DNA of 64,000 nucleotides from contig OZ242189.1 in assembly GCA_965205725.1 (NCBI GenBank), forward strand, positions 2,294,001 through 2,358,000. Direction: 5' to 3'. The stretch's first letter is position 1, and each line of letters opens with the position of its first letter. Origin of the DNA: G965205725 sp965205725. Lineage in GTDB: Bacteria > Pseudomonadota > Gammaproteobacteria > Pseudomonadales > Halieaceae. Shown in pieces: positions 16,388 through 24,721 of this stretch. The notes beneath the pieces were generated by a model, which was given only the letters and a program-made list of their open reading frames with translations, searched no databases and had not been told where the DNA came from. The position numbers and the translations under genes were made by a program.

Positions 16388-18751
16388 CTAGAAATTTCTC
16401 CGTACTGTCAGGCCGTAGGACCTGGGTCTGGCGTAAGACTCCTGGCTGGACCCGTAGAAACCGGACACATCAAAACCAATCACACCATTATCTTCATCGG
16501 TGAGATTGTCGACATAGGCGGCAATATTCCATAGGTTTTCAGCATCTGCCCAACCGACGCGGGTTTTTACCTGGGTATAGCTATCGAACTCGTGAGCCGT
16601 GAAGTTGCGGGCATTGTGGTAAAACTCCGATTGATAGTTGGCGCTGGCCTGGGCCGTGAGGTCACCCCCAAAGGCATCCCAGGTGTAACGAATCAAGCCT
16701 GATACCTGCCACTCAGGTGTGAATGGCGGTGCCGCGTCGATGAAAATATCCGATGCAATTTGCAGGTTCTCTACCTCCGCATCGGCGTAGGAAACACCGA
16801 ACAGCACTTCCAGCGCGTCGGCCGGGCTGGCAATCATCTCCACTTCAAAACCGGTATAGGTGGCGTCTTCGTTAGTCACAGCACTGCTATTGTTTACAAA
16901 GGTGAAGGACTGATAATCCTGATAATCGTAGTAGTACGCTGCCATATTGAGCTGGAGGCTTCCGCCCGCCAGCGTCAGTTTCGCGCCGACTTCGTAGGCC
17001 AGCAGAATCTCCTCATCATAGGGGGAGAAACCACCAAACAGCGGTGCATTAAAGCTACCAGCCTTCACACCGCGATTAATGCCCGCGTAGTAGAGAGAGC
17101 CTTCATCCGGGCTGTATTCCAACTGAATCTTGCCGGACCACAAATCCTGATCATTGCTGTCTTTCAATTCATCGATAGAGAACAGCGGCCCGCTGGTTTC
17201 AATCTCTCGATCATCGTTGTTGACGAAGAAAGTTACCACGCCGTCAAAGTCCTTATCCTCCTGGGTCAAGCGCAAGCCTGCAACGAGCACCAGCTCATCG
17301 GTCAGAGTGTAATCGACCTGCCCGAATATGGAGTAGGAGTCAGTATTCAGTTCAGTAATGGTATTGGCTTCCTGGCCTTGTATGTCAAACCAGTCCTGGC
17401 TGACAGGGGAGGCCGCCAGACCTTGAATAAAATCAGTGTCGACCCCCAGGTAGTATCCGCCCGCTACCCACACCATATTGTCGGTCGTGCCGTTGAAGCG
17501 AATCTCCTGGCTTAACTGGTCGGTATCTCCGTCAGATTGAAAAATAAGGCCGCCGGTCGCGGACTGGTCAGAGTCCAGCCCAATCACGCGGGTAAAGTTC
17601 TTATAATCAGTCAAAGAGGTTAATTGTGCCCATTCAAAGTCATATTTGAACTCGGCAGCCAAGCCCTGGGATTTCAGTTCGTTTTGATCGTCAAAGGCGA
17701 AGTCTTTATTGACTTTATCGCCAGTGCCATCGGGGTTGACGTTGCCATAGAAATCGCCGCCGACAACCGGGCGAGTGACACTGCCGTCGCCATTGCCATC
17801 AATGCACGCTCCGGCCTGAATAACATCGCAATTCATGGGATCATCAATGGAGTAAATGACATCTATCACTTCGCCGTTGGCCCTGCGGATCTCAGTGGTT
17901 GCCGCCAACTGATACGGCCCCTCACTTTTAGTGGTATCGGCCCAGTTGCCGCTCAGCAGCAAGCTACCCTGGTCACCGATATCAAATTTAAGGTGCCCGC
18001 GCACGGCGACCGTATCGTCGTTATAGCCATCCTCGCCACCGTCAGTACCACCATCGCCATTAAAATCGACACCGGGGTAGATGTTATCCAGTATTTCATC
18101 CTGTCGGTTTCCCATAAATGCCAGCCGGCCCCTGACACTATCGCTCAGCGGTCCGCTGATGGCGCCTTCCAGACGAATCTGGTTGAAGGAGGCATAGGTT
18201 CCTTCGATATAGCCTTCCAGTTCATCGGTAGGTTTACTGGTAATTGTATTCACCAGGCCGCCAGTGGCATTGCGACCAAACAGGGTTCCCTGTGGCCCCT
18301 TCAGCATTTCAACCCGGGCCACATCAAACAGCCCGAAGGTTTGGGCCTGGGTGCTGGCCAGGTAAGCGCCATCGATATAAACGGCCACTGGCGCCTCCGC
18401 CAGGTCGGCGTAATCATTCTGAACCACGCCGCGAATGTTAAAGATAGCCCTTTGCCCACCGATGTCACCGGCCAGAGAAATACCCGGTGTGTAGGCAATC
18501 AAATCGGTGCTGGCCTCAAAGCCCAGAGCCTTCATCTGGTCGCTGGTGAAGGCAGTAACAGCCACGCCTACATCATTCAGTTTTTGCTCTCTTTTTTGTG
18601 CCGTAACGACAACTTCTTCCAGTAAATTGGCAGCCGATGCGATACCGCCGACTAGTGGTGATAAGCCCAATACCAGGGCAATTGATTGGCTGAGGATTCG
18701 TTTTTTCTTCCCGCTGCAAGCGCTAAATTCTGAAGCTTGTATGTTATTCAT
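16388..18751 (-). CDS. TonB-dependent outer-membrane receptor
   Basis: A 787-residue beta-barrel receptor. From the start at 18751 (MNNIQASEF, GGGGA nine bases upstream) there is a signal peptide ending in GGIASA, a TonB box (LEEVVVTAQKRE), a plug domain with KGPQGTLFGRNATGG, and a barrel ending in an aromatic residue (TVRRNF). The frame opens 27 codons earlier, but the later start is supported by the signal peptide. A RutR-like operator (18825-18840) lies about 75 bases upstream. Neighbouring genes degrade pyrimidine- or hydantoin-like rings, so this receptor may import a related ligand; that is inference. Confidence 0.9.
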   Translation of the reverse strand: MNNIQASEFSACSGKKKRILSQSIALVLGLSPLVGGIASAANLLEEVVVTAQKREQKLNDVGVAVTAFTSDQMKALGFEASTDLIAYTPGISLAGDIGGQRAIFNIRGVVQNDYADLAEAPVAVYIDGAYLASTQAQTFGLFDVARVEMLKGPQGTLFGRNATGGLVNTITSKPTDELEGYIEGTYASFNQIRLEGAISGPLSDSVRGRLAFMGNRQDEILDNIYPGVDFNGDGGTDGGEDGYNDDTVAVRGHLKFDIGDQGSLLLSGNWADTTKSEGPYQLAATTEIRRANGEVIDVIYSIDDPMNCDVIQAGACIDGNGDGSVTRPVVGGDFYGNVNPDGTGDKVNKDFAFDDQNELKSQGLAAEFKYDFEWAQLTSLTDYKNFTRVIGLDSDQSATGGLIFQSDGDTDQLSQEIRFNGTTDNMVWVAGGYYLGVDTDFIQGLAASPVSQDWFDIQGQEANTITELNTDSYSIFGQVDYTLTDELVLVAGLRLTQEDKDFDGVVTFFVNNDDREIETSGPLFSIDELKDSNDQDLWSGKIQLEYSPDEGSLYYAGINRGVKAGSFNAPLFGGFSPYDEEILLAYEVGAKLTLAGGSLQLNMAAYYYDYQDYQSFTFVNNSSAVTNEDATYTGFEVEMIASPADALEVLFGVSYADAEVENLQIASDIFIDAAPPFTPEWQVSGLIRYTWDAFGGDLTAQASANYQSEFYHNARNFTAHEFDSYTQVKTRVGWADAENLWNIAAYVDNLTDEDNGVIGFDVSGFYGSSQESYARPRSYGLTVRRNF

Positions 18752-18824
18752 TGTGGTTTTCCCCGCTGACTGATCGTCTTGTCTGTGTATTCCTGACCTG
18801 ATACACAGGTCACAGTATTGCATC

Positions 18825-18840
18825 CTGTCCATATGGTCAA
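18825..18840. promoter_or_regulatory. RutR-like operator 1 (TonB receptor)
   Basis: CTGTCCATATGGTCAA matches the RutR consensus TTGACCAnnTGGTCAA at 12 of 14 defined positions, with a perfect right half. It lies upstream of the TonB receptor start at 18751. Three similar sites occur in the cluster. Confidence 0.65.
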
Positions 18841-18871
18841 GTACTGTATCAAATGTCGAAACTTTGGCCTA

Positions 18872-19010
18872 GAGACCTTTGCACGAAAACCATTTCACCT
18901 GCATGCTGCGTTAAAATCGTACTCAATCGGTCATTTATAAGCATAAACTCCCTCATTCCGTGCGTTTTTGCCTTGCCTGAAAGTGAAATCATCTTCCGTG
19001 CAAAGGTCTC
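18872..19010. mobile_element. MITE-like element family 1, copy A (139 bp)
   Basis: Bounded by inverted ends GAGACCTTTGCACG...CGTGCAAAGGTCTC and flanked by a perfect 5-bp target duplication GCCTA (18867-18871 and 19011-19015). It is closely related, in inverted orientation, to the element at 46690-46851 but lacks about 23 internal bases. It encodes no transposase. The right-hand GCCTA includes the stop codon of the amidohydrolase gene, so it inserted exactly at the gene's 3' end. Confidence 0.85.
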
Positions 19011-19012
19011 GC

Positions 19013-19885
19013 CTAGTTTGTTTCCAGATCGGTTAGTACGGCGTAGGTATCCGGGCGGCGGTCACGCAAAAATTGCCATTGATCACGTGCCTCACGCACC
19101 TGATCCAGGTCAATTTCGTGGATCAATAACTCGTCCTGATCGCGGCTGGCAATCGCCTCGATGTCTCCGCGAGGGTTGACGACATAGCTCTGACCATAAA
19201 ACTCGCCAATATCCCACGGCGCTTCTGTACCTACCCGGTTTATCGCGCCGATGTAGACCCCGTTTGCAGCGGCAGCGGCCGGTTGTTCCAGTTTCCACAA
19301 ATACTCTGAAAGCCCGGCTACAGTTGCCGATGGATTGACAATATACTCAGCACCGCGCAGCGCCAACGCACGCCAACCCTCAGGAAAGTGCCGGTCATAA
19401 CAGATGTAGACACCCAGGTTGAGGTAGGCCGTTTTGAAGACTGGCCAGTCAGACGCACCCGGCTTGAAGAAAAATTTCTCCCAGAACCCGGAGACCTGCG
19501 GTATGTGCGTTTTTCGATACTTGCCCAAATACGAACCGTCCGCGTCTATAACGGCGGCCGTGTTGTAATAAACGCCTGGCAGTGCCTCTTCGTAGATAGG
19601 TACTACGATGACTATTTGATGCTTTTTGGCAACTTCCTGCATCAGTCTGGTGGTGTGCCCATCGGGAATCAACTCGGCGGCGGCGTACCACTTTTTATCC
19701 TGGCTCGGGCAAAAGTATGGCTGCGTAAAAACCTCTTGAAAACACAGAACCTGTACCCCTGCGCTGGCTGCCTGCTCAATATACGGCGCATGGCCTTCCA
19801 GCATGCTGTCCCTTATCTCGTCAGGGCTCAGCGAAGTATCCGTATTCAAACCGAGCTGTATGAGACCTGTTTTGACTTTTGACAT
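19013..19885 (-). CDS. Beta-ureidopropionase-like carbon-nitrogen hydrolase
   Basis: A nitrilase-superfamily amidohydrolase of 290 residues. The catalytic triad is visible: Glu51 (LCFQEVF), Lys125 (KYRKTHIP) and Cys162 (YICYDRHFPEG). The branch resembles N-carbamoyl-beta-alanine amidohydrolase, which releases beta-alanine, CO2 and ammonia in reductive pyrimidine breakdown. N-carbamoyl-D-amino acid hydrolysis is the alternative. The second Met (19885) is the better start, with AGGAG six bases upstream; the Met at 19891 touches the AGGAG. A RutR-like site (19907-19922) lies immediately upstream. The stop codon is part of a MITE target duplication. Confidence 0.85.
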   Translation of the reverse strand: MSKVKTGLIQLGLNTDTSLSPDEIRDSMLEGHAPYIEQAASAGVQVLCFQEVFTQPYFCPSQDKKWYAAAELIPDGHTTRLMQEVAKKHQIVIVVPIYEEALPGVYYNTAAVIDADGSYLGKYRKTHIPQVSGFWEKFFFKPGASDWPVFKTAYLNLGVYICYDRHFPEGWRALALRGAEYIVNPSATVAGLSEYLWKLEQPAAAAANGVYIGAINRVGTEAPWDIGEFYGQSYVVNPRGDIEAIASRDQDELLIHEIDLDQVREARDQWQFLRDRRPDTYAVLTDLETN

Positions 19886-19906
19886 ACCCATCTCCTGTAG
19901 TAGTAG

Positions 19907-19922
19907 TTGACCATATGATCAG
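19907..19922. promoter_or_regulatory. RutR-like operator 2 (amidohydrolase)
   Basis: TTGACCATATGATCAG matches the RutR consensus at 12 of 14 defined positions, with a perfect left half. It is 21 bases upstream of the amidohydrolase ATG. Confidence 0.7.
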
Positions 19923-19958
19923 ATTTGGCTGAGCGCACAAACGCCTGCTAAGCCCCGG

Positions 19959-20047
19959 CCCTCTCGCCACGTGTCTAGCCGTAAACGACAATTCAGCAGC
20001 AACGCTATTAGATGTCTTCCCTCTCGCCACGTGTATAGCCGTAAACG
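19959..20047. repeat. Direct repeat of the NCS1 permease 3' end, 60 bp apart
   Basis: A 29-base sequence containing CTCGCCACGTGT and TAGCCGTAAACG occurs at 19959-19987 and 20019-20047 with one difference. The second copy encodes YGYTRGERE near the permease C-terminus; the first is a non-coding copy just past the stop. The arrangement parallels that at fxsA. Confidence 0.85.
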
Positions 20048-21510
20048 GTTTTGCGCATGAGCAGGTAGTAGCTCACGCTGGAAACAATGGCTCCGACAAA
20101 CCAGGCATTGTCATACATTCTCTCGAACAGGACCGGCACCGTATCAAGTGCACCTGCTGCGTGGAGAAAACCGAGAATATTGGGTGCGATGCCAAGCCCC
20201 AACGCCACCAGCGCAACGGGATTCCAGCCCTGTCTGTATTCATAGATTTTCCCGCGCTGATATAGATCATCCGGTTCAAGGTGACATTTGCGGATGAAGA
20301 AATAGTCGGTAATCAGAATGCCGGCAATAGGTCCCAGCAGGGAGGAGTACCCCACCAGCCAGACAAACAGGTAGGCACCTGCGGATTCCATCAACTTCCA
20401 GGGCATCATGGCGATGCCCAGACCCGCAGTAATCAGACCGCCCAGCCTGAAGGAAATTTTGTGGGGCGCCAGATTGCAAAAACCGTTGGCGGGAGCCACC
20501 ACATTGGCCGCCAGGTTGGTGGTCAAGGTAGCCACAATCAACATGCACAGTCCCAGAATAGCGGCACCACCACCCAGGCGGCCAGCGATTTCCAGCGGAT
20601 CCCAGATTTCCACACCGAAAACGACCGCGGTTGCCATGGTCACAGCGACACTGATGAAAGCCAGCAACGCCATGGGCAAGGGTAAGCCCAGTGCCTGGCC
20701 GATTACCTGGTCTTTCTGGCTGCTGGCAAAGCGGGTGAAATCAGGAATATTCAGACACAGCGTCGACCAAAAGCCGACCATGGCCGTCACGCCCGGAAGA
20801 AACACCCGCCAGAACTCACCTTCTCTAGCGCCCCCGGCGACAAAGGCAGAAGGCTTGGCAAACATGGCATCAAATCCATCTGCGCTCGCGTAGGCCCAGT
20901 ACAACATCCCCAGGCATATAGTCAACAGCACGGGCGCGGCAAGCGTTTCCAACCAGCGGATCGACTCCATACCGCGTATAATGAAAAATACCTGAAGCGC
21001 CCAAAAAGACAGGAAGCAAACCAACTGGGCAGCATCAATATCCAGAAATGGCAGCGGCGTACCGACAAACATGGAGCCCGAGAGTCCATTCACGATCTGA
21101 TAAATCGCCGAGCCACCCACCCAGGTTTGAATGCCAAACCAACCACAGGCTACCAGCCCCCGCAGCACACCCGGCAAACGGGCACCAACCGTACCGAAGG
21201 AAGCTCGCAGTAACACAGGGAAAGGAACGCCATACCTGGCGCCGGCATGACCGATCAAAAGCATGGGGATCATCACGATAAAGTTACCGAGAAACACCGT
21301 TAATATGGCTTGCCACCAATTCATGCCTTCGGCGATAAGCCCGGACGCCAATAAATAGGCCGGAACACAGATGACCATTCCAACCCATAGCGCTGCAATG
21401 TTCACCCAGTTCCAGGTGCGCTGCTCCTCCGAGGTGGGCGCCAAATCTTCATTCCACAGATAACCCTCAGCCCCGGAGGGAGGCACTGCGTGTTGACTGG
21501 TAAATTGCAT
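20008..21510 (-). CDS. NCS1-family nucleobase/hydantoin:cation symporter
   Basis: A 500-residue permease with about 12 membrane segments. The N-terminal NCS1 signature is present (LWNEDLAPTSEEQRTWNWVN, then IAALWVGM), with GHAGARYGVPFPVLLRASFG in the next conserved loop. NCS1 members import uracil, cytosine, allantoin or hydantoins. The gene is divergent from the dihydropyrimidinase gene, with two RutR-like sites between them, and is followed by the ureidopropionase-like gene, which argues for a pyrimidine or dihydropyrimidine/hydantoin substrate. The exact substrate cannot be read from sequence. Confidence 0.92.
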   Translation of the reverse strand: MQFTSQHAVPPSGAEGYLWNEDLAPTSEEQRTWNWVNIAALWVGMVICVPAYLLASGLIAEGMNWWQAILTVFLGNFIVMIPMLLIGHAGARYGVPFPVLLRASFGTVGARLPGVLRGLVACGWFGIQTWVGGSAIYQIVNGLSGSMFVGTPLPFLDIDAAQLVCFLSFWALQVFFIIRGMESIRWLETLAAPVLLTICLGMLYWAYASADGFDAMFAKPSAFVAGGAREGEFWRVFLPGVTAMVGFWSTLCLNIPDFTRFASSQKDQVIGQALGLPLPMALLAFISVAVTMATAVVFGVEIWDPLEIAGRLGGGAAILGLCMLIVATLTTNLAANVVAPANGFCNLAPHKISFRLGGLITAGLGIAMMPWKLMESAGAYLFVWLVGYSSLLGPIAGILITDYFFIRKCHLEPDDLYQRGKIYEYRQGWNPVALVALGLGIAPNILGFLHAAGALDTVPVLFERMYDNAWFVGAIVSSVSYYLLMRKTVYGYTRGEREDI

Positions 21511-21659
21511 ATTTATTGTCGTTTTAATGATTCAATCTCGCTCGGCCTGGTACTGCCGACTTTGAGTCTAGCAGTTCACCGCTTCCTGGCACCAGGCACC
21601 AATATCCAGGATCAATATCCAGGATTGTACCTGCGACTCTAACTAGCAGCCATATCATC

Positions 21660-21675
21660 TTGACTAACTGACCAG
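21660..21675. promoter_or_regulatory. RutR-like operator 3 (divergent region)
   Basis: TTGACTAACTGACCAG agrees with the RutR consensus at about 10 of 14 defined positions. It lies between the permease and dihydropyrimidinase genes, 36 bases from a better site. It is weaker than the other three. Confidence 0.45.
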
Positions 21676-21695
21676 GCCGCCCTAGGGTACACATG

Positions 21696-21711
21696 CTGAC
21701 CATTTAGTCAA
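21696..21711. promoter_or_regulatory. RutR-like operator 4 (dihydropyrimidinase)
   Basis: CTGACCATTTAGTCAA matches the RutR consensus at 12 of 14 defined positions. It is about 60 bases upstream of the dihydropyrimidinase ATG, in the divergent promoter region shared with the NCS1 permease. Confidence 0.7.
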
Positions 21712-21770
21712 ATTGTAAGTGTCAGTTTTTGAGACTTTATGGGTCTCAGCCAACCTCTGGAGGAACAGCC

Positions 21771-23210
21771 ATGTCCATACTTGTTAAAGGTGGAACTATT
21801 ATTACTCACGATGACACCTATCGTGGCGACGTACTGTTAAGCGACGGCATTATTCAGGCAGTGGGGCCTGATCTGGACGCCCCGGCCAATACCGAAATAG
21901 TCGATGCTGGCGGGCAGTACATAATGCCTGGCGGCATTGATCCCCACACTCACATGCAACTGCCATTCATGGGCACGGTCGCCTGCGATGATTTCTTCAC
22001 CGGCACCGCTTCTGGCCTGGCAGGTGGCACCACCACCATCATTGACTTCGTCATTCCCGACCCGCAGCAGCGCCTGCTTGATGCATTCCAGCTATGGCGA
22101 GGTTGGGCTGAAAGTTCGGCGGCAGACTATAGCTTTCATGTTGCAGTTACCTGGTGGGACGAGAGCGTTTACGAAGATATGGGCACCCTGGTGGAAAAGC
22201 ACGGTGTCAACAGCTTTAAACACTTCATGGCGTACAAAGGCGCCATCATGGCGCCCGATGACACGCTGGTGCCGAGCTTCTCCCGCTGTCTGGAATTGGG
22301 CGCCATACCCACTGTGCACGCCGAGAACGGTGAGCTGGTTTATCACTTGCAGAAGAAAATACTGGGGCTGGGAATCACCGGGCCCGAAGGGCACCCGCTG
22401 TCGCGCCCGCCGGAAGTTGAGGGCGAAGCAGCAAATCGCGCCATCAAAATTGCCCAGACGCTGAATACCCCTATTTACCTGGTTCATGTGTCAACCAAAG
22501 ATGCGCTGGATTCCATCATTTACGCACGCAACCAGGGGCACCGCGTATTCGGTGAATGTCTGACTGGCCACCTGTTGCTGGATGACAGTGTGTATCGGGA
22601 TGAGAACTGGGAACGGGCGGCCGCACATGTAATGAGTCCGCCATTTCGACCCAGGGGCCACCAGGAGGCACTCTGGCGTGGGCTACAAACCGGCAACCTG
22701 CAAACCACCGCCACGGACCACTGTGTTTTCTGCGCGGAGCAAAAGGCGGCGGGAGCTGAGGATTTCACCCTGATTCCCAATGGTACGGCTGGGGTGGAAG
22801 ACCGCATGTCAGTGTTGTGGCACGAAGGTGTGGGTACCGGCAAGCTGTCAATGAACGAATTTGTGGCGGTAACCTCTACCAACAGCGCCAAGATCTTCAA
22901 TATGTATCCCAGAAAAGGAGCGATAGCAGTGGGAGCGGATGCCGACCTCGTGGTCTGGGACCCCGAGGGAACGCGCACGATATCTGCCAGCACTCATCAC
23001 TCCAGCGTCGATTTTAATATCTTTGAGGGCAAGACGGTCGAGGGCATACCCAGCCACACAATCTCACGCGGCAAAGTGGTATGGAAAGATGGCCAGCTCA
23101 ACGCGGAACAGGGTGCCGGCCGTTACATAGAGCGGCCCGCCTACCCGCCGGTATACGAAGTACTGCAAAAAACAGCCACGGCAAACAAGCCGCAACCCGT
23201 TATCAGGTAG
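21771..23210 (+). CDS. Dihydropyrimidinase / D-hydantoinase
   Basis: A 479-residue cyclic amidohydrolase with a binuclear metal site that opens dihydropyrimidine or 5-substituted hydantoin rings. The ligand set is complete: His59 and His61 (GGIDPHTH), the expected carboxylated lysine Lys150 (NSFKHFMAYKG), His183 (TVHAENGE), His239 (YLVHVSTKDA) and Asp316 (TTATDHCVF). The ATG at 21771 follows GGAGGA by 7 bases; the in-frame TTG at 21729 is unlikely. With the ureidopropionase-like enzyme it supplies the second and third steps of reductive pyrimidine breakdown. The first enzyme, dihydropyrimidine dehydrogenase, is not in the window. Confidence 0.93.
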   Translation: MSILVKGGTIITHDDTYRGDVLLSDGIIQAVGPDLDAPANTEIVDAGGQYIMPGGIDPHTHMQLPFMGTVACDDFFTGTASGLAGGTTTIIDFVIPDPQQRLLDAFQLWRGWAESSAADYSFHVAVTWWDESVYEDMGTLVEKHGVNSFKHFMAYKGAIMAPDDTLVPSFSRCLELGAIPTVHAENGELVYHLQKKILGLGITGPEGHPLSRPPEVEGEAANRAIKIAQTLNTPIYLVHVSTKDALDSIIYARNQGHRVFGECLTGHLLLDDSVYRDENWERAAAHVMSPPFRPRGHQEALWRGLQTGNLQTTATDHCVFCAEQKAAGAEDFTLIPNGTAGVEDRMSVLWHEGVGTGKLSMNEFVAVTSTNSAKIFNMYPRKGAIAVGADADLVVWDPEGTRTISASTHHSSVDFNIFEGKTVEGIPSHTISRGKVVWKDGQLNAEQGAGRYIERPAYPPVYEVLQKTATANKPQPVIR

Positions 23211-23221
23211 GGAGTACGACT

Positions 23222-24223
23222 ATGGACTTCGCAATTTGTTTTAAGGGCTTTGTCAGCCCTGACCGGGCCCGCTATCTGGTGAGGCAGGCCGAAGCGGCCG
23301 GCTTCACCCACTGCTGGTTCTACGACTCTCATATCCTGTGGCGAGAGTGCTACCCGGCCATAGCCATGTGCATGGAACACACCACCAAAATGCGCTTCGG
23401 CCCCTGTGTTACCAACCCCCTGGCCCGGGATTGGTCCCTCACTGCCAGCCTGTTTGGCAGTCTGGCACTGCAAAGTGGTGGCCGAATAGATATGGGGCTG
23501 GGTCGCGGCGACAGCTCGGTACGTGTGATGGGGAAAAAACCCGCCACGCTAGCCCGTCTCACCGAGTTCACCCACAAGGTCAAGGCCATGATACGCGGCG
23601 AAGAAGTTTCCTATGGCGACTGCCCTGAGCCGGTGCAGTTCCCCTGGGCAAACGGTTATGAATTACCCGTCTGGATTGGAGCCTACGGACCCAAGGCGCT
23701 GAAGACCGCCGGTGAAATTGGCGATGGAGTTATCCTGCAAATCGCGGATCCATCGCTGTGTCGATGGTTTGCCGATCAAGCCATCAGCGCTGGCGAAGCG
23801 GCTGGCCGGGATATGTCCAATTACCAGGTCATGGCAGCAGCGCCGGCTTACTTTGGCGACAAAGAATCCTGCGTTGAAAAAACCAGGTGGTTTCCCGCCA
23901 TGGTCGGCAATCATGTGGCCGATATTGTTGAGAAGTACGGCACTGACAGCGGGCTGGTACCTGATAGCCTGACATCCTACATCGAGAATCGCCGCGGTTA
24001 TGACTACTCCAAGCACGGCCAGAGCAGCAATCCGTATCTGGATTTTATCACTCCCGAGATCGTCGAAAGCTTCTGTGTACTGGGACAGGCCGAGGACCAT
24101 ATCGCCAAAATTCGGGAACTGGAAGATTGTGGTGTCACCCAGTTCAATATCTACCTGGACAATGGGCAGGAAGAACAGATCATTGCTGAGTATGCCGAGA
24201 ACGTGATTCCACACTTCTCCTGA
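23222..24223 (+). CDS. LLM-class flavin/F420-dependent oxidoreductase
   Basis: A 333-residue luciferase-like (bacterial TIM barrel) oxidoreductase. It shows GPCVTNPLARDW, GRIDMGLGRGDSSVR and the LPVWIGAYGPKALK segment seen in F420/FMN-dependent enzymes; it resembles the family labelled TIGR03842 (from memory). It starts 11 bases after the dihydropyrimidinase stop, so the two are co-translated. The ORF opens upstream at 23081, but that part overlaps dihydropyrimidinase. RutA, which opens the uracil ring oxidatively, is in the same superfamily, although this protein does not look like a close RutA. It could oxidise or reduce the ring ahead of the dihydropyrimidinase; this is untested. Confidence 0.85.
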   Translation: MDFAICFKGFVSPDRARYLVRQAEAAGFTHCWFYDSHILWRECYPAIAMCMEHTTKMRFGPCVTNPLARDWSLTASLFGSLALQSGGRIDMGLGRGDSSVRVMGKKPATLARLTEFTHKVKAMIRGEEVSYGDCPEPVQFPWANGYELPVWIGAYGPKALKTAGEIGDGVILQIADPSLCRWFADQAISAGEAAGRDMSNYQVMAAAPAYFGDKESCVEKTRWFPAMVGNHVADIVEKYGTDSGLVPDSLTSYIENRRGYDYSKHGQSSNPYLDFITPEIVESFCVLGQAEDHIAKIRELEDCGVTQFNIYLDNGQEEQIIAEYAENVIPHFS

Positions 24224-24254
24224 GTCGCTACCAGGATACTGGAGGAATCTCGTT

Positions 24255-24704
24255 ATGAAGACCCAACTATTGATAGTGATTGCACTCCTTGTGGGTGGGC
24301 TGTTGGCGCTACAGGGTATGGTAAATGCTCAACTGGGCAAATCCCTGCCCCACCCTCTCCAGGCCAGTTTCGTCTCGTTCTCGGTTGCCATGGTGGGCCT
24401 GGCGATTCTGATGCTCTTTTCTGGCGTCAAGCTCCCCGCACGTCAGGTGCTCGTCGAGATTCCCTGGTATCTGTACACGGGTGGCTTACTGGGAATTATC
24501 TATGTCACCACGGTACTGGTACTCATACCCCGGGCCGGGGTGGCAAATACCATCCTGGCCATCTTCGTCGGCCAGATGCTGCTCTCCATTTGCGCCGACC
24601 ACTTCGGCTGGTTTAATACCCCGATAAGGGCCATGGATATAGCGAGAGCGGGTGGCTGTGTTTTGCTACTGGCCGGGCTGTATTTGATACAGTCGAGGGT
24701 CTGA
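24255..24704 (+). CDS. Small DMT-superfamily transporter (DUF606/YdcZ-like)
   Basis: 149 residues with five hydrophobic segments. The pattern LQGMVNAQLGKSLPHPLQASFVSF and GGLLGIIYVTTVLVLIPRAGVANT is that of the DUF606 half-transporters, which are thought to pair as dimers. GGAGGA precedes the ATG by 8 bases. It is third in the plus-strand operon after dihydropyrimidinase and the LLM enzyme, so export or import of a product such as a ureido acid is plausible but unproven. It converges on the regulator gene 17 bases away. Confidence 0.8.
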   Translation: MKTQLLIVIALLVGGLLALQGMVNAQLGKSLPHPLQASFVSFSVAMVGLAILMLFSGVKLPARQVLVEIPWYLYTGGLLGIIYVTTVLVLIPRAGVANTILAIFVGQMLLSICADHFGWFNTPIRAMDIARAGGCVLLLAGLYLIQSRV

Positions 24705-24721
24705 AAGACCAACGGCAGGCT

